Shown here: in pieces, positions 48,814 through 62,023 of the stretch
Layout of the letters: every line of letters begins with the position of its first letter
How positions within the stretch are numbered: the stretch's first letter is position 1
Assembly: GCA_023105745.1 (NCBI GenBank)
Contig: JALGQZ010000009.1
Span: 32,974,409-33,038,408, forward strand
Direction: 5' to 3'
Source: Austropuccinia psidii
Lineage: Eukaryota > Basidiomycota > Pucciniomycetes > Pucciniales > Sphaerophragmiaceae
DNA: 64,000 nucleotides
The notes under the pieces: generated by a model
What the model saw: the letters and a program-made list of their open reading frames with translations, nothing else
Databases searched by the model: none
Told to the model about the DNA's origin: nothing
Position numbers and translations under genes: made by a program

Positions 48814-50715
48814 TGTGAGCCTTGAGGTATATTTTACATACCCAAATAGGCCACAATTATCTTAAAAAGAAATTTTGAATTATACATAACTCATAAATCA
48901 TGCATATATTCAAAATTCATCATTTTTGATTTCAGAAAAGATGAATAACTTTTTATTGAGTAAGTAAATCCATGGATTTAAGGCCAGATTTGGATTCTAC
49001 ACAAAGGTTCACCTAGGGTAGCTCCATAGAGTGAATAAGCTCAAATTAACTCTTTGAGGTGGTAATATGGAAAATACTTCAACACCACATCATTAATACC
49101 ACATAAAAGATCTGTGAAAATTTTTGTTTTTCTTGATTTTACGCCAAAATAATGGGAAAGTGAGAAATCCCATGTTACATATACACTAAGAATAGTGTTA
49201 TACATGTTTTGAGCACTTAATATTATGGTATTATTACATGCACTTTTGGTACACCCATAGTGGATATCTCACTTGAAGCTTAAATTTCTATTTTGACGTG
49301 AAAATAAGCAAGGGGGACAAAAGACATCAAAGAGAGCCAGGGTACCCAACTTCTGAGGCCCCAGAGGTGTGGATAGCTTCAAAGCTTGGTTCCATGGCTG
49401 ATCTTGACCCAATTGGTAAACTAAACCTCTTTGGGAACTTGGTTACCAAGTTAAAACTACTGTAAAACACCAGAAAATAGCAAATAACCTACTATTTTGA
49501 TGTGCCAAGGAGGTAAAGAGCTACTTACACTCCTGTAACCATGTCAATTACTAATTAATTTCCATGTATAAACCCCAAAATAGTAATTAAAACCCTTTTT
49601 GGACTTTTATCCATTGATTTACCTCATAGCAACCAGTCAAACACTGATATTTGCAATTCTATGTAGAAATGAGGTAAAAACTTCAAAAATTCATTAAAAA
49701 TACAATTCTTAATGAATCTTTCTGAAACGTTCAGGACCAATTGATAACTGTATTATCTATGGTACAATCAAAGAGAATTACAGTTTTACTTACAGTCCAT
49801 TTTTGGTTATTCTATGTGAAACACTGAATGTTCAAAAATTCACAGTAAATACAACCTGTGATGAAATTGTCAACAACATTGATAACTTTGGGAAATCAAT
49901 TATTAATTTGGAATAAAAGAAGATTTACAAATGTTACTCCTTTTATTCTTAACCATATTGGGGTTAGTAGTCACGTAAAAGCATCAATTAAGCAATTATG
50001 ACAATTTTATGTGACAATAGATGATGTAAGTACTAATCAAAAAGGGTTTAATGCTTTCTCACTCACTGGTTTTTCAGTTTGCTCCATGGCACGCCTCAGT
50101 GAGCTGTTGTTGACTTAAAAGAGACCTTCTCTTGCTGTTTTTTCCGTATCATCATCTTATTATCATTTTATATCATTGTTACCACCAAGTAAGTATTAGT
50201 TGAAACTATTCTGAAGTGTTTTAGATATTTCAGAATCAATCAGAAAGACGTGAAATCATAGAAACCAACTATATATTGTTGTAATCCTGCTATAAATCAT
50301 TTTGATCTCTCAAATCCACAATTCTACGTCAAATTTCTCCACTTTTATCTATCAATAAGTTCTTTGGAGTATTAATGAGTCATTTATCTTTAATTCTTAA
50401 AGTTTTTCTCTAGTAATAGTTTTCTTCAAGGATTAGTTTTATAATTATTCTTGTAAAAGATAATTATATATTAAAATAATTTTATTATTTTAATAAAAGA
50501 AGTTTTTATTATTAAATTCTTCTTGTAATTGATTCTTGTAGACAATTACTTGCTCACTGTTAAAATCACTAGTAGTGCTTAACACGTGAAAGAAATAATT
50601 CTTTAATTATTGAATTGTGGTTATAATAATACTTTATTATTATATTTCATAAGAACAGACATAGTACTCTTGATTAATAGTAATATTATCATCAGTTTCA
50701 TAGTCACATCTTACA
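48814..50715 (+). repeat. B2 3' LTR
   Basis: 1902 bp, TGTGAGCC...TCTTACA, uninterrupted. GTTTC and then copia C1 sequence follow. Confidence 0.95.
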
Positions 50716-50720
50716 GTTTC

Positions 50721-52175
50721 TAATTCATTTGAAGTAGGGTTCTATTAGTCGCTCATTTAGTTCAGTTCTTTTACCATAGCTATTTTCTATTCTTCTTGGT
50801 GTTTATTTTTAATGGCTGAGCTGAAGCTAGTGGGATGATTTTTAGTAATTAAGGCTTGAGGTTGCCAATAATATGGGACAATGTTAGTTGAGTCAATATT
50901 ACTAGTAATTATTTTTGGATTTCTTGGTCCAATTACTTTGATTGTTTTAGGAGGAGTAGAGTTATTAATGTTGTTGCTTTGAAACAAATTGTAAGTAGGA
51001 ATTCTTGAGAAATTTACAAGAGAAGAATGTAAGGGGCTGATTGGATCATCTTTCATGGTATTTTTATTGACAGGAGAAATTTTCTCTTGATTTATTTTGG
51101 ATTTGCTCCAATGAGAATTTTGAATTGCAAGTTCCAATGGAGCATGCTCAATGCTTAGAAAGATGTTTTTGTAGAAAATGATGTGCCTTGAGTTTATGAT
51201 GTTTTGTTGTTCAGTCCATGAATAGTGTATAAGGTGTTGTTGTTCTCAAACCCTAGTAAGATTCCCTTTTCAACAGTGCGAGAAAGATTCTATGGTCATT
51301 TGTTCTTTGGTATAGCAACTATAGCTTTACAACCAAATGTGCAAATTCATCTGGTTCTTGGCAATTTTTTGTTCCACAGGAAATGGGGGAATTGATTGTT
51401 TAGGTTTCTCAGAAGAGGAGCAGCGTTGACACCCTTGGTCCACTATTGATTTGGATGATTGGATGTTAGAAGTAGGCAAAAATATTTATCTAGGATAATT
51501 CAATTTGCATTTTCAGCAAAACCATCATGTTGGGGAGTTTCAGCTGGGGACATGATGTGTAAAAAATCAGATGTACAAGCTAATTTTTGAAACTTTTCGT
51601 TATTGAATTCCCCCCCTTGATCACAGCTACCTTATTGATATGTCTATTGTGCCAATTTTCAGCATACAAATTTAACGATGAGAATTGATCAACAAGGGTG
51701 AGGAAGTAACGCTAGCCAGATACTGAGGCAGGATTGATTGGGCCAACTATATCTAGGTTAATGCAGTCCAGTGGTTGTTGGACTGGATTAAAGCAGTCTT
51801 GAAAATGTTGCATATTTTTCTTGTCTTTTCCATACGTGTTGAAAATTCTATTAGGAAGTGTGAGAACTCCCAACAATTTTAGGATTTAATTATTATTATG
51901 ACCTAGTGGATTGTTCCAGGTTTTTGAGTGGATGGAGGAAAAGAGAGCTTTTGGAAGAGTGCATTTACAATGCATGATATTATTTACTAGATACCCTGCA
52001 AACAGTATGGAATTGTGTTTCAAAATTTGGATTTTGTTGTTTTATTCTTTATTTTAATCACCTTTTCCAGTGGATCCATCAGGAAGAAGAGATTTCAATT
52101 AAGATTTGGAACATAAAAACAAATTTTTAGATTAATGAAAGTTTTTTTGGATATCAATTGGAATTTTACTTTTTT
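50721..52175 (-). pseudogene. C1 integrase and integrase-RT linker remnant
   Basis: Minus-strand translation gives copia integrase blocks: LDIVGPINPASVSG near 51740, FLTLVDQFSS near 51680, and MSPAETPQHDGFAENAN near 51530, the family's PxTPQxNGxAE block with the catalytic Glu. A 116-codon open stretch at 50787-51137 reads as the linker, with VIGPRNPKIITSNID and STNIVPY, typical of copia before RT. Stops and frameshifts are present. It is bounded by B2 on the left and solo LTR D on the right. Confidence 0.82.
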
Positions 52176-52180
52176 CATTG

Positions 52181-54132
52181 TGTGAGTCTTTGAGATATTA
52201 CCACATATCCAAAAAGGTAACAAACCAACTTTACAATGTTCATTCTAAGAATAAGAATTAAAATTATTACCTTAAAATGAATAAAAATGCCGTAAAAAGG
52301 AATACATCATTTATTATCTCTGAATCTAATAAATGAAAATTTGAGTTCAATTGCACCATTAGATTAACCATGGTAAAACACACATATAAAATTGTTATTT
52401 CATATTTGTAAAGCTAATACTTACCTAGAAATGAGTGAAAAATGCCATAAAAAGGCATAAATCCTTTATTATATCAGAAACCAATGAATCAACATTTGAA
52501 ATAGATTGCACCATTGGATTTCCCATGAAATTTTATACATATAAAATATCTATGTCATATCTGTAGAGTCGATACTAAAGGAAATAACCTGAATATATGC
52601 ACTTTTATGATCAGTGCATATATTCATGGTTTTTAGCTCATATCTCTTGAAATATACATGATAAACAGTTGAACCAAAAATAAAGTTACCACATACTTAC
52701 TGTGAGAATACAGATATACAATGTATTTGACAACTTATAAATAAGGCTATAATTTTTAGGGGTTTGTGCAACACCATTGTTATAGCTGTTGACCACCTTG
52801 TTGCAAAAGTAGTCCAAACTTAAAACAGAGTGTATATTAAGACTATAATAGCTAATATGGGAAGAATAATGTAATCTTATCATTATATTCAAGGTATAAC
52901 TCTCTAAAATCATGGTTTTAAGTTTAAAATAGTAAATTTTGACAGAAAAGATGAGTTACAAGAAAAATCATCAAAAATAGAGTTTTGATGATGTAATAAG
53001 ACTCCCTTGGAAATGTAATAATAACATTCCAATCTATCAGAGTTCACTCTCTGAATGGTTTTAGCATGTATAACTCAAGATTCATTAATGATCAAGGCTT
53101 AAGCTTAAAATTAATCATTGATGATCACTCACTTTAATCTTAATTTAAGCTCAACAGTCATATAGGTAATAAAAGTGGTTAATACTAGTTTATTATTACT
53201 AAAACTAATAAAATCAATGAATTTTAGTCTTCTTCCAAGCCTATAATGTCAGATAACTGATAGTTACAGCACTAACTCTAATAATGGCTTAATAATGAGA
53301 TAAGATGGTTTAATTATGATGTAATACTCCCTAAGCCTAGAAGCCTTTTGTACTCTAGGAGGGCAAAATTTACTGTATATAAAGCCCTTTTTACCTCTTT
53401 TTCCCCCTCAGATGCAAAAAAAACCATTAATTTACTAAAACCAAAGGTAAAAGCTGTATTCTTTTTATATAGAACTATTATATATTTAAAAACTCAAGTT
53501 AATATTCATTTTAAGCATCAATCTTGACATGATTAAACCAAATTTATATTTTTTTTGTTAAATTTCTCTCCAAAATCTCTAATTCCACATAAAACAAGAA
53601 TATTTCTAATTTCTTCTATTTTCTAATTGTAAATACAACTTAAATAAGTTGTATTTTCATTTTTAGGTTTAAATTAGTTCAAAATTATTATATCAATGTC
53701 AAAAAGTAGGTTATTTTCAGCTTTCATAATAATCTTCTATTTATTGTTGTTTTTAATAACTCTTTTATTAATATAGATATTATTTATATTAATGTATAAC
53801 TTGAATGTTGGTAATATTATTGTTACAAATTGTTTTTTATTATTAAATAACAGTTTTTTAGGCCTTTATTATTTCTTTGTAACAGTAATTAAGTTACATA
53901 AATATATTAGCTATAATATATTAATATATTTATTTTTGTTATATTAATTTTTTTAATATAATTTATATTGTTGTATTTATTTAATAATATAGATGTTTTA
54001 GGCCATAATTCTAACAATTATTTATTATTATAATAACTACTTATCTTATTCTTTAACTTAATAAAGATGTTCATAGTACAATAAGTAAGATACTGGTGAT
54101 ATTTACATATTGTTTGATATTCAGACATTACA
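52181..54132 (+). repeat. Solo LTR D of a B-like gypsy family
   Basis: 1952 bp, starting TGTGAGTCTTTGAGATATTACC and ending GACATTACA, with flanks CATTG (52176-52180) and CTTTG (54133-54137). The first 40 bases resemble the family B LTR start, but the body is different, so this is a related family with no internal copy here. It separates the protease and integrase of C1. The small ORF at 52686-52913 inside it is not called. Confidence 0.85.
53376..53383 (+). promoter_or_regulatory. TATA box in LTR D
   Basis: TATATAAA followed by a pyrimidine-rich CCCTTTTTACCTCTTTTTCC, the best core promoter signature in the window. Confidence 0.5.
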
Positions 54133-54137
54133 CTTTG

Positions 54138-55060
54138 GCTACCAGTTTACTGGAGTTTTCTCCTGCGGTTATTGGATTTGTGAGAAAAACAATTGATTAT
54201 TGAGCATGTGATCGGATTCTTACGAGTCCATAATCAATTTATCTTCCAAGAAGCTGGGATTAATTCGAGTGGTAAGGAGAGCTTCGGCAGCTGTGATGTG
54301 ATAAGATGGGGTTGAAGATTCAGTTTTCAATCTTTTTTGAGTTTCTATTCAGGGTGGTAAAAGTTCTAGATGTTTGGCATAGCATTGACTTGGGTTGTGA
54401 GAACTGAACTTTGGATTGTGTTTGCCATTAGTGCAATAATAGATTCTTTTACCTTGTGAGGATATTTGTTGGTTTCAGTAACTAGAGCAGGTAAGATATT
54501 AGAGGAGATTTTTACAGAAGAAACAGTTTTGTATTTTAGGTGCTGGACATTTTTTGGAAGAAAATTGAGAGAAACGGTTGTATTTTCAACATCTTCATTG
54601 TTCATTGCAAGTCCATCAACCAAGTGAAATAAGTCAGTGTTCTTGCATAGTTTCCCTAGGATGTAGTATTACAGGATGTTGAAGGTTATCTTTATTTCAA
54701 CAGAAGACATTCCTAAGGGTAGCTTTCTACAATTGAAGATAATTCTTTTCATATTTCCATTGTAGGTTAGGGCTTCCAATTCCATCCAGACATAACCATT
54801 ATTGATGACAGTTTGAGATTCATATTTTGCATTTATTTTTTCAACAATAAAAAGGTGTTCTTTTTGGATTCTTGGTCCATTACCTCAACAAAGATGGTCT
54901 CATTAGTCTTATTTCTTATTACGCTAATTTCTTTGTACCTTGCTTTATTCCTTTTAGTAGTGGCAGGTGCTGTGGCACCTGGTTCCAGTTGATGTTTGCA
55001 TACGCCAAGTAGGTCTTTTGGGAATAGTAATATCTCCATCCTCATATTTTATTTTCTGTA
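54138..55060 (-). pseudogene. C1 Gag and protease remnant
   Basis: Two minus-strand open stretches (54833-55045 and 54366-54623) occupy the Gag position. Protease lies at about 54150-54230: IMDS, a stop where DSG would have Gly, then ESDHML, matching the copia DSGASDHM block. LTR D cuts in just after it. The Gag product is not recognisable beyond its place. Confidence 0.65.
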
Positions 55061-55178
55061 TTTCATGCCTTTCAGGATTGGAATATTAGATGATTCCTTT
55101 GAGTCAATTGTTTTATCTGTCATTTTAGCTGATTTCTGTTGTCCACTTTTTAGATGAGAGTCCAAGGCACTGTAAGTG

Positions 55179-55662
55179 TGTAAAATAATGTTTGAGCTAA
55201 AGTGTTTATTTCATTAAATTCACAAGATAGAAGGTAGATATCAAAACTAGATTAATTACCTCAAGTGAACAACAAATAATAGATACAGTTTATATTAAGA
55301 AACTGAAGCATTAGAGTAAGACGGTTTATTATAGGTGAGTGATATTTTTCACCTAAGTAGTGTCAACAAGAATAGAAGACAAGTAAAGTACAAGCACAAT
55401 AAGTCAGGAGAAATAAATGATAATAAAGAGGTAGAATTTTATGAAAATTATCAAGAGAGAGATGATGATAAGAGTTGGTTTTTTCATTGTGAGCGGTAGT
55501 TTCTAAGGAATGTTTTGGGATGTGAGACGAATTAAATCAATTGAAAGGAATGTTATGTTTAGTCAATATTTTTTGAGGTTAAGATGAAATGATGAGCTGA
55601 AAATGAGCCCAATTTTTTATTCAATATCATTTGATAAGGTGAACTCAGTGTTAGGCTTAACA
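55179..55662 (-). repeat. C1 5' LTR (right copy)
   Basis: About 484 bp, shorter than the left copy through several deletions. It could start at 55171 (TGTAAGTG). It ends GGCTTAACA before ATTGC. A primer binding site inside its left edge is not clear. Confidence 0.8.
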
Positions 55663-55668
55663 ATTGCA

Positions 55669-55740
55669 GGTAAAGTGAAAGCAGCATGTATTATATTACA
55701 TAATATTCTCAATAGGAATGACTCAAGGTGTTTGAAAAAA
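55669..55740 (+). pseudogene. PIF/Harbinger transposase fragment, C-terminal part
   Basis: GKVKAACIILHNILNRND, read directly after the C1 target copy, matches the C-terminal (A)CxxLHN block of HARBI1-type transposases. It continues the reading order of 13190-13620 and 18055-18442 and shows what C1 inserted into. Confidence 0.55.
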
Positions 55741-57197
55741 TGTAATTATCATCATCAGGGAGGAATGGGTTAGTTTCTTGGTTGATTTTAAGTTTCACTC
55801 ATTTTGCTCAGTATCATTGAAAATGTTTTTATCTTGATTTATAAATATTCCAAGTTGTGCTTCACCTAATTGATAAAATTTTATATTTCTATAAAAGATA
55901 AACAGTATTTAGATATATGTATTAATTTTAGTAAATAAGCTATATATAAGGAAATTATGAGGCATAGTACTTACAAAAATCAATTAATGTATTATACTAT
56001 TCTTTTGTAAACTATGATATCTAAATTCAGTTCGTTTTTACTAATATACATATCATTATGAATTACCAGATGAATATAATCATAGATTCTTTACTCACCC
56101 TGGGCTAGAAGTCACTTGAGTCTTCCTTTTAAGTCAGTCAATTAAAATTTACATTCTTCCTTTAATTTTTCAATTTATTCATCTTTGCTTTTCATCTCCT
56201 CATTCATTTATTTAATTTCCTGTGTCTTTTCTACTTCTGTTTTGTGTAAAAAATATTTTGATTTTTTTCCTCAATTTTTTGGATAATCTTTCATTTTCTT
56301 TCATAAATCTATTTTGACTCTCATCAGTTTTGAATTTATTAGAATAATTTGTAATTATCCTAAATGTATTGTACTGTTAAATTTTTAAATTAAACTGAGC
56401 TTTTGATGATGAAATGGGGAAATTTTACAAAAAAACACATAAGCTTCATTTATTAGTCAAACATTTGCATTTTTAAATAATCATATCACTCCCAATATTG
56501 CAGAAAATTCAGATTATGGTTGAAATCACTTTAATAAAGATTTTTGCATCAGAATCTTACTAGATTAACCCTAGCTTTTAGTATTCTTAATGTAATTCAC
56601 TTCTCATTAGATATCAAATGTAAATTCTCTTTTTCAAGTATTTATGATGGCTAATTAATCAATTAACCAATTTTTGTATATGTCTGGTAAAGTATCCTAG
56701 ATTATTTAATCCCATACAGAACTTTATAAAAAGGTATAAGAATAAAAACAATAGTTGTGCATCAATCAATTTCTGAGACTTATATTTTATGATAGTATTA
56801 TTTTAAACCAAGATAATATATATTTATCAATTCTTACATTATCTAGGGGCTGGTAGGTTTCTAGCATCCATCCCATTAGCCCTTTCCCCAAATTAAAGTA
56901 TTTCAAAATTATAGTGGTCACTTCTTGTTTGATCCTCTTGCCTTCTTTTCTCTTCTTCTATTTTCCTCACAGCTTCTCTCTCAAACAGTTTCCTATTCAT
57001 TTCCTTTGAGCTTTCTTCAATATGTCAAATCATCATCATCAATGACGTCATAATTAATTGCTGGGTCTTTTTTATTTTACTCATAAAATTCTGATAACAC
57101 GGTGCCAAACCCTAGCTGAAATACAATCCTTTACAAAAATAACCTTGCAAATAAACATTTGGAATACACCTAAAAGTATCCCTTGAAGCTTAAGGGA
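55741..57197. other. AT-rich region, no clear gene
   Basis: No supported gene. On the minus strand near 56870-57070 an acidic stretch (VIDDDD) and a charged helix-like stretch (RKLFEREAVRKIEEEKRRQ) can be read in pieces across stops. It may be a coding relic of unknown family. Confidence 0.35.
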
Positions 57198-57841
57198 TGT
57201 CACAACCCTGTGAAAAGATTCCTCTCAATTGTTTTTTATGGCAATTCAAGCCTCCATCAATATATGGCCAATTCGGCCATATTCTCATTCTTATGCCATT
57301 TGAAACCTCATAGCAGGAAATGGCATTTTGGCTATATCCACTATTCATGGCCCCGGGCCATATCCTGCACCATTGGCCTCCTTGGCCAATTCATAATCTC
57401 ACCAACCCTCAGGCCAACACCTTAATTCTGCTCCTGGGGGTCATCTATCCTTCCAGGGGCCTCTGTCCCCTCTAACCCTATCCAGGGCCTTTTGCAAATC
57501 CCCTTTGATTAAGGGGTTTGGGGCCTAAATTCCAAATTACAGCCATGTAGGCCCCCTACAGTCTCTATGGTCCATAGTCATGGGCCATGGGACCAATTAG
57601 GCCCCTTTTGGCCCAATTCCAATGAGGCCAAAAAGGGTCAAGGGGGAATTCCATAGGTCCCAAACCACAAGTGGGACCACCTGAGCCTGTTTTTGGCTAG
57701 AAACTCAAGAGACCCAAGATGACAAAAAAACCCAAAATCCTAAAATTGGCCCAAGGACTCAAGACTCAAGGAATGGCCCCTACCAATCACCAGAGGCCAC
57801 CAGCCACCTTATATAAGGGGGTTTCCCCTCAAGACCAGGAA
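57198..57841 (+). repeat. E-family LTR fragment (E2)
   Basis: Starts TGTCACAACC like solo LTR E1. Rich in GGCC and ATATGGCCA/TGGCCATAT half-palindromes and much higher in GC than its surroundings. It contains TTATATAAG at 57809-57817. It is cut at 57841 by the B3 5' LTR; the rest would lie beyond B3, outside the window. The 80-codon ORF at 57183 is not called. Confidence 0.6.
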
Positions 57842-59761
57842 TGTGAGCCTTGAGGTATATTTTACATACCAAAATAGGCTACAACTATCTTTAAAAATAA
57901 ATTTTGAACTATGCATAACCCATAAGTCATGCATATATTCAAAATTCATCATTTTTTATTTCAGAAAAGATGAATAAATTTTTGTGAGTAAAGAACTCTA
58001 TGGATTTAAGACCAGATTTGTATTCTACACAAAAACTCACCTAGGGTAACTCCATATAGTGAATATGCTTAAATTAACTCTAAGATGTGGTAATATAGAA
58101 AATACTTCAATACCACATCATTAATACCACACAAAAGAAGTGTTAAAATTTTTGTTTTTCTCAATTTCACACCAAAATAATGGGAATGTGAGAAATTCCG
58201 TGTTACATATACACTAAGAATAGTGTTATGCATTTTTGTGGCACTTAATATTATGGTATTCTTACATACACTTTTGGTACACCCATAGTGTATATCAGTC
58301 TTTTAAGCCTGAATTTCTATTTTTAATGTGAAAATAGTCAAGGGGGACAAAAGACATCAAAGAGAGCCAGGGTACCCAGCTTCTAGGGCCTTTAAGGCCT
58401 GGGAAGCTCTAAATCTTGGTTCCGTGGCTTATCTTGGCCCAATTAGTATACTAAAGCCTTTTGGGAACCTGGCTACAAAGTTGAAATCTCATTAATTCAT
58501 AAGAAAATAGCAAATAGGCTGCTATTTTGATGTGCCAAGGAGGTAAAGAGAAACTTAGACTCCTGTAGCCATGTCAATTCTTGATTAGTTTTCATGGATA
58601 AACCCCAAAAGAGTAATTAAAAACCATTTTTGACTAGTATCCATTTATATACCTCATAGCAACCAGTAATATAATACTATTTGCAATCCTATGTAGAAAT
58701 GAGGTAAAACCTTCAAAAATTCATTGAAAATACAATTCTTAATTAATCTTTCTGAAACTTTCAGGACCAATGGAGAACGGTATGATCCATAAATGAACCA
58801 ATAATAATTACAGCTTCATAAGTAAAACTAAAAGTTTTACTTACAGTCAACTTTTGATAATTCTACATGAAATACTGAATCTCCAAAAATTCACAGAAAA
58901 CACATCCTGTGATGAAGTTTCCAATAAAGCTTATAAATTTGCAAAAATTGATGTTTATTTTGAAATGAAAGAATATTCAAAGTTGTTAATTTTTTTATTC
59001 TTAACTATGTTTGGGTTGGTAGTCATGTAAAAACATCAATTAAGTAATTATTATAATCTTACATGACAACAGATGATGCAATCATTAATATGAAAAGGAT
59101 TGTTTTTTCTCACTAACAGGTTCTTTAGTTTGCTCCATGGAATGCCTCTGTGAGCTGTCTTAGACTTAAAAGAGGCCTCCTCTTGCTGTTTTTTCCAAAT
59201 CATCACATTATACAATTATACCATTATTACCAACAAGTAAGTATTATTTAATCTTTTCTTAAGTGTTTTATGCTTTCAAAATCAATCAGAAATACATTGA
59301 ATCATAGAAATCAGCTATATATTGTTGTAATCCTGTCATGAATTAATTTTGATTCTTCAAATCCACAATTACCTGTCAAATTTCTCTACTATTATCATTA
59401 AATACGTTCTTTGGAGTATTAGTGAGTGTTTTGTCTCAATTCTTAATCATTTTCTCTAGTAATTGTTTTCTTCAAGGATTATATTTATCATTATTATTGC
59501 AAAATATAATTATATATTAAAACAGTTTTATCATTTTAATAAAGAAGCTTTATTATTAAATACTTCTTGTAATTGAATCTTGTAGACAATTACTGCTTAC
59601 TGTTATAATCACTAGTAGTGTATAACAAGTAAAAGAAATAATTAATTAATTAGTTATTTAATTGTGGCTATAATAATTATTATTATTATATTTCATAATA
59701 ACAGTCATATTACTGTTTATTAATAGTAATATTATCAACAGTTTCATAGACAAATCTTACA
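57842..59761 (+). repeat. B3 5' LTR
   Basis: 1920 bp, TGTGAGCC...TCTTACA, the same length as in B1 but visibly more mutated; several ACGT motifs are now ATGT. Donor-like ACAA/GTAAGT at 59237. Confidence 0.92.
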
Positions 59762-59881
59762 TTTGGGGGCCTGGCCATGATTTTATCCATAGACTTGGCT
59801 TTAATAATCTTCTAGACTTCATCTTTTCGTTCTAAAAAACCACCATATCTACCAAATATTACATTTGGGGGCCTGGATGTG
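59762..59881 (+). repeat. Duplicated primer binding site in B3
   Basis: TTTGGGGGCCTGGCCATG at 59762 and TTTGGGGGCCTGGATGTG at 59864, 102 bp apart as in B1. Both are preceded by TTACA and carry point changes at their 3' ends. Confidence 0.85.
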
Positions 59882-60234
59882 TTTTATTTGAACCTTGTAC
59901 CCTTCATTAATATATTCATATTAATTATTTTTTTGTTTCAATTTAAATTTAAAATTAGTTTTTATTTTTTAAATTTTCTTTAAGATCTTTTTCATTGAGG
60001 AATTTGGTTTAATTTTATATTTTTTTACACATGTATTCTTCACATCCAAAAACTTTTAACATTATTCTTTGAGTTACTCTGAATTAATTTTGAATCAAAA
60101 TCTTAAATTTTTAATTTTTTCTCTTTAAAAAGAATAATTTTTTTAATATAACAAAAATAATAAAAACTTATAAAAAATCTTTGAAAAAATTTTTAAGTAT
60201 AAAAAATAATTTCTCTTTTTTAATATTTTTCTAG

Positions 60235-61218
60235 TGCCTTTAATCCAATACTGTGCAGTGGGTAACAGACTCAGTAAAAGATATAATACCAGTCTAGAAT
60301 CCTCAAATGCAGAATTTGAAGACAGTATTGAAGTTCAAATTGCTAAAAGAGGCACTTTTTGTAAACAGAAAAAGCAAAACAACCACCAAAAGGTGTGTAT
60401 TTTTGACTTTATTCTTGAATTTTTTCTCTTCAATTGACATAAAATGGTGCATAACAGAAATGGAAGCAACTATTCAGTCCAATCAGATTGATGTGGACAA
60501 ATATGAGAAATTACCAAGTCTATAAGTGGAAAGTTTTCCTCAAGAAAGACACATCTGGAGGATGCCAGAGTTTCCCCCCATTCCCCAAGGTCTGCACCCA
60601 CAAACTTTGATGTGTACTCTGAGTCTGAACTAATTCATGATAATATTTCAAGGGCGGAACCATTTTTAAGTGGCAGAAATAGGAATTTATCAATTCCAAT
60701 ACAAGAATTGGTACAGAGAAGCCAAAGAGGAGGAGTGGGAAATATGCTCAAGCCTTTGGAAGGGGGCCATGAACTCCTACTTACACATCAAGAGCTTTGT
60801 GGGTCAGGAGAATACCATAGAACTCTTAAGAGTATGGAGCCCATTTTCTTGCAAAGACAAGGTCAAAAAGATAAAGAACTGGTTGAAAAATCAAATTCTT
60901 TTATCCATAGAGCAGAAGAAGGAGTTGTAAATGACCCCAGCTTTGGAGAAAGAAGGCCCAGTGGAGTCTACCAGCTCCAAACCAGCGCCAGAAGTCTCCA
61001 AGGACAACCCCAACAGACCTCAAAAGACAAAAGGTCCCAAGAACCATCAGGGAAAAGGCAAAAGCAAAGAAAATTGGCATAGACCTTACCCACAAGGGTA
61101 CAGGATCCCCAGATTGGAGCCTTCAGCTGTGGAAAGTGTCTTCAATATGGCCAGAACTCTCATGGAATTCACAGTCAAAGAGCAGGAAAGGATTAACAGG
61201 ACCTTTCCACACAAATAA
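60235..61218 (+). pseudogene. B3 accessory frame, decayed
   Basis: Exons correspond to those of B1 and B2. The acceptor TTTTTCTAG precedes TGCCTTTAATCC. Introns at 60393-60457 (65 bp) and 60590-60652 (63 bp) keep GT-AG ends, the second with a weaker acceptor (TTTCAAG). There is a frame change near the end of exon one, a stop in exon two (about 60522) and a stop at 60928. The rest still reads [19 protein letters not shown] and [20 protein letters not shown]. Confidence 0.6.
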
Positions 61219-62023
61219 TACAGCAAATACAATTTGTTAAATCCAGTATTAATATAGAACTTGGTAAATTTGATGCAAAGCTAAATAAAATAACATAAGA
61301 TATAAGTGAATTAAAGAGAAATGAGAAATCTTCTACTGAGTGGTATAAGCTGAAAAATGTCAAACTTGATTCAACTACCAATACATGTGACATAATTGAA
61401 ATTAAATGTGAAGTTCAAGAGGATGAAATAGGAGATATTTCCATTTCACACATAAATGAACAACTTGAAATTCTGAGAAATCAGGTTTTAGAAATAATTA
61501 ATAATACCAATCAGTTTGCCACACACTTGGCAATAAGTGACAGTGAAAGGCAAAAATTAAAGAATAAAATCATTGCAAATGTGGAGAAAATTCACAAGAA
61601 TTATGACCCACACATGCCAAGAAATTCTACACCTTTGACTGAAGAGAAACATTCTGTAAAAGGAAGTCTGACCCCCTTTTTAGGAGAAACTCCTATTTGT
61701 GCAAAAGATATTCCCAAACTGGAATAATGGGCAACATTCTCTGGTGAAGGTGAATACAATCATATTGAGTTCATCAGAACAATTGATATGTTGCAAGAGG
61801 ATTTTCACATACCTGATGAAATTATAGTGGGCAAGCTACACTCCTTGTTTACCAGAACTTCAAAAAAATGGTATTATAAAATGAGACAAGATAATGGGTT
61901 ACATTATTGGCCTTTGTGGAAATATGAAATAATCACCAAATGGGCTAACAATTATTGGAGATTTAAAATGGAAAATTCTTTTGAAAGTTCCATTTTTAAC
62001 TCAGGAAAGGATAAACCACTTAC
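60444..62023 (+). pseudogene. B3 gag, first part
   Basis: ATG at 60444 (MVHNRNGSNYS) with a stop at 60489 and more stops downstream. The body still aligns with B1 Gag: the coiled-coil region, the [20 protein letters not shown] segment and the Gag core [20 protein letters not shown]. It is interrupted by LTR E1 after KDKPLT. Confidence 0.85.

Larger units (their letters stand above)
30110..50715 (+). mobile_element. Ty3/gypsy element B2 (family B), split by B1
   Basis: Without B1 it has a 1903-bp 5' LTR (30110-31883 plus 42275-42403), a 1902-bp 3' LTR (48814-50715), a single primer binding site, gag-pol and a polypurine tract. Flanks are GTTTT (30105-30109) and GTTTC (50716-50720). LTR differences run to a few percent by eye. 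Gag-pol has at least six stops and one frameshift, so it is inactive. B1 sits inside its 5' LTR in the opposite direction. Confidence 0.92.
18443..55662 (-). mobile_element. Ty1/copia element C1, host of nested insertions
   Basis: A minus-strand copia element of about 5 kb, spread over 37 kb by four later insertions (A1, B2, B1 inside B2, and solo LTR D). Read on the minus strand its own parts fall in copia order: LTR, Gag, protease, integrase, linker, RT, RNase H, polypurine tract, LTR. Flanks are ATTAC (18438-18442) and ATTGC (55663-55667), a 5-bp target duplication with one change. It is inserted in the Harbinger transposase remnant. Every coding part has stops, so it is inactive. Confidence 0.88.
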
